From the NCBI RefSeq assembly GCF_051961495.1, contig NZ_JBQCDF010000234.1, positions 1 through 11,643 on the forward strand: DNA of 11,643 nucleotides, written 5' to 3'. Position 1 is the stretch's first letter. The number at the start of each line of letters is the position of its first letter. Position numbers and translations under genes: made by a program. This document shows, piece by piece, positions 6,217 to 11,643 of the stretch. Source of the stretch: Cytophaga sp051961495. GTDB lineage: Bacteria; Bacteroidota; Bacteroidia; Cytophagales; Cytophagaceae. The notes beneath the pieces are model-generated. The model searched no databases, had not been told where the DNA came from, and worked only from the letters and a program-made list of their open reading frames with translations.

Positions 6217-7854
6217 TTATAAACCACTTACTTTTTTATCCTTCGGATATTTGACTGAATATTTCAGTACAAGTTTTTTTGTTTCAGCCGCCGCCACATT
6301 CAGTTTCCAGGTAAGCTTGCCGGTTACAGGATCAACAGCTGCACCACTGGCTTCGATCAGTTCCACTTCCAGCAGACTGTTTTGTGAAATCGGATATTGA
6401 TCTTCTACAACTATGGTAATCGGGTCTTTCTTCGTATTACGGATCACGATTTCATAGCCGTATTCTTCCTTGCGGTTGGTGCCGATCATTTTCTTGGAAG
6501 TATAATCGGTGATCAGGTTACGTTCGATCACAATACGCGGATCACGGCCTAAAGAGATATCAAGTGTATCACTGGTGTTGCTTGCATCAATAAATGTTTT
6601 GCCAACGAATGTTCCTTCAAAATAGATATTTGCATTGCCGGAAAGAATATTGTACGTATCCCATTTGGTAATACGTGCCAGTAAGAATGCATTCAGATCC
6701 AGTTTAGGAACAGCAGCATATTCGTACTGTGCAGGCAGGTCAATATTCTTAATATCTACCTGCTGGCCTTTGCCGCCTGACTGAATGGTATACGGCAGGC
6801 CAATCGCGAATTCAACCGATAGCGTTGTTTGTACTTCCGCTGTATAATCGGCAATGCTGGCAGCTGCCGGAGCATAGGCTTCACCATCCATATCTGCACC
6901 GCTTTTGTCATAACTTTGAGATCTTACAGATTCGCTGTTATAATATGTTGGTGCTGCCGCTGCCTTTTTATTTTTATAAACTGTTGGTTCATAAATATTC
7001 AGGTACCAGTTTGAAAGTTCCGGTTTGTTGCCGCCAACAGCTGGGTTGGTAGTAGATAACGTAATCTTCACGTTCTTCCAGTCGTAACCGGTATTTTGAT
7101 AAACCTGTGCTTTGTAAGCCAGTTGTACCGCAGATTTTGTATCCTTTGCACGGATATCATACAACGGATACCAGCCTGTATTACTGGTGATGTAGGTAGT
7201 TGTCAGCGAACCTGAAACAGGAGCCTTTGCAGAAACAGTAACAATAATGGTACTGCTCGGCTGGTTCATGGTTTGGTTGTATTCCGCCAGCTGATTGTTA
7301 AAGCCGTTAAGCTTCAGCTGTTGTTTACGGATCAGGATTTTATTATCAATAATTTCTTCTCTGATTTCTTCCATACGATCCCGGAAAAAATCGGCCATAT
7401 CTTCCAGTTCTTTTGCAGTAAGGTTTGTGTTCTGGCCTTTGATATTCTGATTGGAAAGGATTAATTGTTCTTCTTTTGCCAGTACCTCATTGATCTGATT
7501 GTTGAAGTCTATCAACATGGTATATTTTGCAATGGAATCCTCCAGGTTCTGTATTTTGGCAGGCTTGTTTTCCTTCTTTAAATAATCGGTTTCGTGCTCT
7601 ACTGAAAGAATGATAAAATCTCATTTGCCGCTTAACTGTATGCTGTTTGGATCCAGAAAGGTTGTTTGGTTTTGTAAACGGATTTCTGTCTTGCCTTCGT
7701 CAATAGTTATTCCTGTGGTAGTCTCAATCTGCGCACGGTTCAGAAATACAGTTACCTGTTTAATTGCGGGCGTTGCTTCAAGCGTGTGGTTTTGAGCAAA
7801 GACGGCAAATCCGCTGCAAAGCAGTAAGCCAAGGGATAAGAGTTGGTTCTTCAT
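6217..7854 (-). pseudogene. DUF4140/DUF4139 (mucoidy inhibitor MuiA-like) gene interrupted by one in-frame TGA
   Basis: Read as one frame, the minus strand encodes 545 codons with a single TGA at codon 78 (7621-7623). There is no frameshift: the 34 codons after the TGA (starting DFIILSVEHETDYLKK) flow directly into the long open frame that begins with a Met at 7518. Codons 1-20 are a signal peptide (MKNQLLSLGLLLCSGFAVFA, cleavage likely before QNH), so the product would be exported. Residues about 28-77 match the DUF4140 N-terminal pattern (VTVFLNRAQI, then DPNSIQLSGK), about 95-195 look coiled-coil, and DUF4139 follows with the conserved GWYPLYDIRA near 227 and a C-terminal YSVKYPKDKKV. The family is of unknown biochemical role; its name comes from a mucoidy-inhibitor annotation. 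ATG 7854 is preferred over the upstream TTG at 7866. Translation would give a 77-residue stub unless the codon is read through or re-initiation occurs near 7518. A sequencing error is possible. Confidence 0.85.
7621..7623 (-). other. In-frame TGA stop inside the DUF4139 gene
   Basis: The codon sits between SIQLSGK and DFIILSV. From my memory of the family a Gly is common here (SGKGD), and GGA to TGA is one base change. The site is not at a known redox centre and I see no reason to expect selenocysteine. Confidence 0.85.
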
Positions 7855-7942
7855 AGAGTAAAACAAGTTTAGTCAATCGTTAGAACGAAAGGTATCGGTA
7901 AATTGTATTGATGAATAACGAATATACTTAAAAAAAGCATAG

Positions 7943-8136
7943 AAAGCCTAACGCTTAACGCTTAAAGCCTAAAGCAGGGGAAGCTAAATATGTTTATGCA
8001 AATTTCTGTATTTCAAATGATTAATTAACGTTGGAAGAATGTTTTTGCGTTCAGCGTTAGCATTAGGTTTTAAGCTTTCCGTCTCAGGCATTCAGCGTTC
8101 AGCCTTCGGCTTCCCTCCGTTAGGCTTTCCGCATAG
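7943..8136. repeat. Heptad-repeat intergenic element B (GC-type words, inverted arms)
   Basis: This fills most of the 315-bp gap between the divergent DUF4139 and LDH2-type genes. In the left arm (7943-7977) GC recurs at 7946, 7953, 7960, 7967 and 7974. In the right arm (8047-8136) GC or GT recurs at 8047, 8054, 8060, 8067, 8074, 8081, 8088, 8095, 8102, 8109, 8124 and 8131: 7-nt steps apart from one 6-nt step and one 15-nt (7+8) step. Left-arm words look like AACGCTT and AAAGCCT, right-arm words like CAGCGTT and AGGCTTT, i.e. inverted. AAAGCCTAACG (7943-7953) pairs perfectly with 8118-8128. The remainder, 7855-7942 and the 69-nt centre, is AT-rich with no gene that I can see. Confidence 0.75.
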
Positions 8137-8143
8137 AAACCCA

Positions 8144-8151
8144 TATTTTTG
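8144..8151 (+). promoter_or_regulatory. Possible Bacteroidota -7 promoter element upstream of the LDH2-type gene
   Basis: TATTTTTG fits the Bacteroidota -7 consensus TAnnTTTG exactly and lies 18 nt before ATG 8170, which would give a very short leader. No good TTTG -33 box is seen at the usual distance upstream, where heptad element B ends, so this rests on the -7 match alone. Confidence 0.35.
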
Positions 8152-8169
8152 TTAACTAATCGAAATCTT

Positions 8170-9237
8170 ATGTACCCATATAAAGATCTGTTTGCTTTCA
8201 CTAAGAACGTTTTTTTAGCTATCGGTTGTCCGGAAAAGGATGCACAGCTTGCAACGACTGTTTTATTATCTGCCGATTTACGCGGAGTTGATTCACACGG
8301 TGTTGCCCGTTTAACAGGCTATGTACGTTTGTGGGAAGCCGGAAGGATCAATGCTAAGCCCAATGTGCGCGTTGTGCATGAAACACCAAGTACAGCAACC
8401 GTTGATGGTGACGGAGGTTTAGGTTTGGTAGTGGCGCCGCAGGCCATGCAGATTGCTATCGAAAAATCAAAACAGGTAGGCTCAGGCTGGGTAAGTGTAA
8501 AAAATTCCAATCACTACGGGATTGCAGGTTATCACGCAATGATGGCGCTGGAACATGATATGATTGGCATTTCAATGACCAATGCGAGTCCGCTGGTTGC
8601 TCCCACACACTCTCTGAAAAGATTATTGGGAACAAACCCGATCGCGGTTGCTATACCTGCAAAGAATGAACCGCCAATGGTGGCAGACTTTGCAACCACA
8701 ACTGCTGCCAACGGAAAACTTGAAATCTTACAGCGTAAAAATCTGGAAGCACCGCTGGGCTGGATTCAGGATAAAAATGGAGTAACAACTTCAAATGCGC
8801 ATGAATTAAAAGAAGGGGGAGCGTTATTACCACTTGGCGGCGATCGTGAGCATGGCAGTCACAAAGGTTATTGCCTAGGTTCTATTGTAGATATATTCTC
8901 AGCAGTATTATCCGGAGCTAATTATGGTCCGTGGGTGCCGCCGTTTGTAAGCTTTTTACCAGTACCGTCCGATCCGGTTGGAGAAGGTATCGGACACTTT
9001 TTTGGCGCCATGCGTGTTGATGCATTCAGGCCGGCAGATGATTTTAAATCGCATATGGATAACTGGATCAAAACGTTTAAAAATGCACCTGCAGTAGAAG
9101 GAGAGAAAGTATTGATCCCGGGCGATCCGGAGCGTGAAATCCAGGCATCACGTCTGAGTGAAGGTGTCCCTTTGCTGCCACCGGTAGTTAAAGATCTGAA
9201 GGAAGTGGCCGATAAATTAGGCGTTGCTTTTATGTAG
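8170..9237 (+). CDS. LDH2 / malate-L-lactate dehydrogenase family NAD(P)-dependent oxidoreductase
   Basis: 355 residues from ATG 8170; a TTG at 8149 would add seven residues but overlaps the best -7 promoter match, so ATG is preferred. The family (LDH2/MDH2, distinct from classical Rossmann malate dehydrogenases) reduces or oxidises 2-hydroxy acids such as malate, L-lactate, ureidoglycolate or sulfolactate with NAD(P), as cytoplasmic dimers. Seen here: RGVDSHGVARL (about 38-48, catalytic-region SHG), DGDGGLG (80-86), KNSNHYGIAGYHA (111-123), TNASPLVAPTHS (138-149), GTNPIAVAIP (155-164) and SHKGYCLG (about 230-237). Length is typical. The exact substrate cannot be decided. It is followed by heptad element C, without a clear terminator, and then by mltG on the same strand after 174 nt. 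Confidence 0.92.
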   Translation: MYPYKDLFAFTKNVFLAIGCPEKDAQLATTVLLSADLRGVDSHGVARLTGYVRLWEAGRINAKPNVRVVHETPSTATVDGDGGLGLVVAPQAMQIAIEKSKQVGSGWVSVKNSNHYGIAGYHAMMALEHDMIGISMTNASPLVAPTHSLKRLLGTNPIAVAIPAKNEPPMVADFATTTAANGKLEILQRKNLEAPLGWIQDKNGVTTSNAHELKEGGALLPLGGDREHGSHKGYCLGSIVDIFSAVLSGANYGPWVPPFVSFLPVPSDPVGEGIGHFFGAMRVDAFRPADDFKSHMDNWIKTFKNAPAVEGEKVLIPGDPEREIQASRLSEGVPLLPPVVKDLKEVADKLGVAFM

Positions 9238-9240
9238 GTT

Positions 9241-9379
9241 TAAAGCTGAAGGCGTAATGCTGAATGCCTAATGCGTTCAGTATAAGCATTGCTTAAAACA
9301 AGTAACATTCAAAAATAATTAGTCGATTTAATGAATGTATTAAGCTTTAAGCGTTCAGCCTTAAGCCTTAGGCATAACA
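9241..9379. repeat. Heptad-repeat intergenic element C (GC-type words, inverted arms)
   Basis: In the left arm (9241-9296) GC recurs at 9245, 9252, 9259, 9266 and 9273, with a G at 9280. In the right arm (9338-9379) GC recurs at 9344, 9351, 9358, 9365 and 9372. Both run at a strict 7-nt pitch. The arms are inverted copies: the reverse complement of the right arm matches 9249-9276 at 22 of 28 positions. The centre (9297-9337) is AT-rich. The element takes up nearly the whole gap between two co-directional genes. Confidence 0.75.
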
Positions 9380-9411
9380 ACATTGCCTTCTGAAATTCGT
9401 TTAACTTATTA

Positions 9412-10500
9412 ATGGCTAAAAAAAGAACCATACCAAAACCGAAAACGAAAAAAGCTGCTCCTAAAAAGAGTAAAGCTTTTACTGTTCCCACACAGGCGTG
9501 GTTTTATTTAGCGGGCTTTGTATTACTTTTTGCGTGCTGGTATATCACCGTTGCATCCAATACAGCTTTTCGTTCTTCCGCGTATTACATATACATCAGC
9601 AGGGGGACGGACATGGAAGAATTATCAGACACATTGGTGGAACGCAAGATTATCAAATCCGGGATGACTTTCCGGTGGATGGCATCTATGATGCATGTAG
9701 AAACATTGCGCCCGGGCATGTATCGTATCGAAAAAGGCTGGGGAAATTACCGGATGCTGGATTTTATTGATGATGCTGAAATCCGCGCCTCTCAATTGAT
9801 TGATCTGGCGGAATACCGTTCCCGTAAACGCACGATTAAAGAGCTTTGCAAGCTTACCAATATCAACGAAAATGATTTTATTGAACTGCTGAAAGACGAA
9901 AATGAAGTAGATGATCTGGGAGGCTTTACTACGGAATCTGTTTACTGCATCTTCAGGCCGGGAAGATACAGAGTATACAAAAGCAGCACTCCGAAAGAAG
10001 TACTGGAATATATGGCATGCCAGTATACACAGCTTTGGAATGACGAGCGCAGGGCTGCATGTAAGCGCTTAGACCTGACCGAAGATGAAATTGTGATTCT
10101 GGGTTCCATTGTTTATTCAGAAACCAAACAACGCAGTGAAATGCCTACCATTTCAGGCGTATACATCAACCGGCTTCAAAATAACATGAAGCTTGAATCT
10201 GACCCGACTGCCTTGTTCGCCAACAATAGCATGGATTCAAGACGGGTTTCAAATAAACATATTTCCATTGAATCGGATTATAATACCTATCGCCGCAAAG
10301 GCCTGCCGCCGGGACCAATCTGCATTGTTCCGGAGTTTGTTATTGATGAAGTATTAAAATACAACGAACATAAATACTATTATTTCTGCGCCAAAGGTGA
10401 CAGATCCGGCTGTCACAACTTCGCCACTACCTACGACGAACATCTGGAAAATGCCAAAAAATACAGAAGCGGTTTGGATAAGAAGAAGATTTATAAATAA
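9412..10500 (+). CDS. mltG: Endolytic murein transglycosylase MltG (YceG-like)
   Basis: 362 residues, a single-pass inner-membrane protein: Lys/Pro-rich cytoplasmic tail (1-25), membrane helix about 28-49, LysM-like subdomain around 58-107 (ISRGTDMEELSDTL to RPGMYRI), then the YceG catalytic domain. The catalytic region is GSIVYSETKQ (231-240) with Glu237 in the position of the conserved catalytic Glu; the earlier Glu of the E. coli-type IVEKET motif is Tyr here, a position known to vary. Further signatures: SGVYINRL (248-255), MKLESDPT (259-266), YNTYRRKGLPPGPI (290-303) and CHNFATTYDEH (334-344). MltG cuts nascent peptidoglycan strands and so sets glycan chain length. Residues about 120-185 carry a less conserved insert relative to E. 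coli. Its gap to the LDH2-type gene consists mostly of repeat element C, so co-transcription is uncertain. Confidence 0.94.
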   Translation: MAKKRTIPKPKTKKAAPKKSKAFTVPTQAWFYLAGFVLLFACWYITVASNTAFRSSAYYIYISRGTDMEELSDTLVERKIIKSGMTFRWMASMMHVETLRPGMYRIEKGWGNYRMLDFIDDAEIRASQLIDLAEYRSRKRTIKELCKLTNINENDFIELLKDENEVDDLGGFTTESVYCIFRPGRYRVYKSSTPKEVLEYMACQYTQLWNDERRAACKRLDLTEDEIVILGSIVYSETKQRSEMPTISGVYINRLQNNMKLESDPTALFANNSMDSRRVSNKHISIESDYNTYRRKGLPPGPICIVPEFVIDEVLKYNEHKYYYFCAKGDRSGCHNFATTYDEHLENAKKYRSGLDKKKIYK

Positions 10501-10594
10501 GTGTTCAGTATAAAGTGTATAGTGTAAACATCAAAAGAGATAAGGCTATAAATAATTAAGAAACGATTACACTTTACACTCTAAACTTTACACC
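10501..10594. repeat. Heptad-repeat intergenic element D (GTGTAAA-type words, inverted arms)
   Basis: This begins right after the mltG stop codon. In the left arm (10501-10529) GT recurs at 10501, 10508, 10515 and 10522. In the right arm (10565-10594) ACT (last unit ACC) recurs at 10571, 10578, 10585 and 10592. Pitch is exactly 7 nt in both. The reverse complement of 10565-10592 matches 10502-10529 at 22 of 28 positions, although the word is unrelated to that of elements B and C. The 35-nt centre is AT-rich. The rest of the gap to the next gene (10595-10639) holds A6 and T7 tracts but no convincing terminator. Confidence 0.75.
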
Positions 10595-10639
10595 TGCCTA
10601 AAAAAGCACCGTTTTTTTAAAATTATCATCCGCAGTTAA

Positions 10640-11542
10640 ATGCTCAACATCGCCTTCCACCCAGCATACAATCACCCGGTTCCCGAAGGCCACCGTTTTC
10701 CCATGCTGAAGTATGATCTGATTGCGGAGCAGCTTGTGTATGAAGGCACAATCACAGAATCGAATCTGTTTACACCTGCTGAAATTTCTTCAGAAGACCT
10801 GCTGCGTTCGCATGATGCAGTGTATGTACATAAATTAAATACCTTGTCTCTTTCACCTGCGGAAATCCGTAAGACGGGTTTTACATTAACCGGGGAACTG
10901 GTTTACCGGGAGAATGTAATCATGCAGGGCACCATAGACGCTGCGATACATGCATTGAAATATGGTGTCGGGATGAATATAGCAGGAGGTACGCACCATG
11001 CCTACAAAGCACATGGCGAAGGATTTTGTTTATACAACGACATCATACTGGCGGCGGATTACCTGTTGGCGCACAAGTTCGCCAAACAAATACTGGTGGT
11101 AGACCTGGATGTACACCAGGGGAACGGAACCGCTAAAATGGCCGAAGGCAATGCAGCTGTTTTTACATTCAGCATGCATGGGGCTACCAATTATCCTGCA
11201 CACAAAGAACGCTCAGACCTGGATATTGCACTGCCTGACGGCACAACGGATGCAGCGTATTTACATATCCTTGAAGAAAATTTTTTGCGGTTGATCGACA
11301 CAGTAAAACCTGATCACATCTTTTTCCAATCGGGTGTAGATGTACTTGCAACCGATAAATTAGGCAAGCTTGCCTTGTCCCGGGCGGGATGCAAAGCAAG
11401 GGATAAAATGGTGTTAAGATTGTGTAAACAAAACAAAATTCCACTAACCATCTCATTGGGTGGGGGTTATTCTGAAAGTATCATTGATATTATTGAAGCT
11501 CACTGCAACACCTTCCGTCTGGCTCAGGAACTTTATTTTTAA
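10640..11542 (+). CDS. Histone-deacetylase-fold zinc amidohydrolase (HDAC11/class IV-like)
   Basis: 300 residues, the compact single-domain length of bacterial HDAC-like proteins, with no signal peptide. Active-site features are intact: tandem His119-His120 in GGTHHA; zinc ligands Asp157 and His159 in VVDLDVHQGNGT (153-164), with the relay Asp155; third ligand Asp234 in FQSGVDVLATD (229-239); and the Gly-rich GGGYS (274-278) with transition-state Tyr277. The N-terminal FHPAYNHPVPEGHRFPMLKYD (6-26) resembles class IV/HDAC11-like members. In bacteria such enzymes deacetylate small molecules such as acetylpolyamines or act on acyl-lysine; the substrate cannot be told here. It follows mltG on the same strand after 139 nt that carry heptad element D. 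The start is ATG 10640; I see no good ribosome binding site. Confidence 0.93.
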   Translation: MLNIAFHPAYNHPVPEGHRFPMLKYDLIAEQLVYEGTITESNLFTPAEISSEDLLRSHDAVYVHKLNTLSLSPAEIRKTGFTLTGELVYRENVIMQGTIDAAIHALKYGVGMNIAGGTHHAYKAHGEGFCLYNDIILAADYLLAHKFAKQILVVDLDVHQGNGTAKMAEGNAAVFTFSMHGATNYPAHKERSDLDIALPDGTTDAAYLHILEENFLRLIDTVKPDHIFFQSGVDVLATDKLGKLALSRAGCKARDKMVLRLCKQNKIPLTISLGGGYSESIIDIIEAHCNTFRLAQELYF

Positions 11543-11552
11543 ATTTTAAGTA

Positions 11553-11602
11553 GTAATACAGTACGGAAGGCTTTCAGCGTTACCTTTTACACATTAAACT
11601 TC
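11553..11602. repeat. Heptad-repeat block F (mixed words)
   Basis: Between the deacetylase end and the next gene, the units AGGCTTT (11568), CAGCGTT (11575), ACCTTTT (11582), ACACATT (11589) and AAACTTC (11596) follow at a 7-nt pitch, preceded by a GTAC word at 11561. No second inverted arm is seen. The regularity is weaker than in A to D, so confidence is lower. Confidence 0.45.
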
Positions 11603-11627
11603 TTATATTTACTTGAATGTATATACC

Positions 11628-11643
11628 ATGAAGCAGTTTATTT
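11628..11643 (+). CDS. Start of a further gene (partial, runs off the right edge)
   Basis: ATG 11628 opens M-K-Q-F-I, a typical beginning of a Lys-plus-hydrophobic signal peptide or membrane anchor. Upstream, TATATTTA (about 11604-11611) is one mismatch from the Bacteroidota -7 consensus TAnnTTTG at a sensible distance. Five codons are too few to name anything. Confidence 0.4.

Noticed and set aside
7621..7623. Selenocysteine codon
   Set aside because: The TGA is in a non-redox domain of a family not known for selenoproteins, and I see no reason in the flanking sequence to propose a SECIS-type signal.
7864..7866. TTG start for the DUF4139 gene, four codons upstream of ATG
   Set aside because: ATG 7854 begins a textbook signal peptide (MKNQLL); the four extra residues MFYS add nothing.
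7943..8136. CRISPR array or classical direct repeats with spacers
   Set aside because: Units are 7 bp, contiguous and degenerate, with no spacers and no cas genes nearby.
8149..8151. TTG start for the LDH2-type dehydrogenase
   Set aside because: It lies inside the best promoter -7 match, and ATG 8170 gives the usual family N-terminus.
10600..10618. Terminator from the A6 and T7 tracts after mltG
   Set aside because: The stem would be only six A-T pairs around GCACCG with no GC core, too weak to call.

Overview
The window looks like chromosomal DNA of a Bacteroidota bacterium of the Cytophaga type. The pointers are: the C-terminal end of a TonB-dependent-receptor-like protein at the left edge, weak or absent Shine-Dalgarno sequences in front of most genes, a small four-helix membrane protein of a kind I know mainly from Bacteroidota, and intergenic DNA full of degenerate short repeats. 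Cytophaga hutchinsonii or a close relative is my best guess, but it rests on recall, not on a search. No plasmid, phage, IS or CRISPR signature is visible.

Layout from left to right: (1) end of an outer-membrane receptor gene (+), then a bidirectional terminator; (2) a two-gene minus-strand unit, a small membrane protein followed by an MsbA-type ABC exporter; (3) a divergent plus-strand TSUP/TauE-type permease with an extra soluble tail; (4) a convergent M42 metallo-aminopeptidase (-), joined to the permease end by a perfect 72-nt palindrome; (5) a divergent short Ppx/GppA phosphatase (+); (6) a convergent DUF4140/DUF4139 (mucoidy-inhibitor-A-like) gene (-) broken by a single in-frame TGA; (7) three plus-strand genes, an LDH2/malate-dehydrogenase-type oxidoreductase, the lytic transglycosylase MltG and a histone-deacetylase-fold protein; (8) the first codons of another plus-strand gene at the right edge.

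The genes are mostly single transcription units of general metabolism, envelope and housekeeping function and do not form an evident pathway. Only the small membrane protein and the ABC exporter look like an operon.

The unusual content lies between genes. Six of the ten intergenic gaps carry blocks of degenerate 7-bp repeats. Their key dinucleotide recurs exactly every 7 nt, and in four of them two blocks face each other as imperfect inverted repeats around a 35-83 nt centre. The word differs between elements (GTAC-type, GC-type, GTGTAAA-type, AATTATG-type) while the 7-nt pitch and, in four of them, the arm-centre-arm layout stay the same. They occur in convergent, divergent and co-directional gaps alike. 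I do not recognise a named family for them. The other points worth checking are the in-frame TGA and the perfect palindrome that copies the tail of the aminopeptidase gene in inverse.
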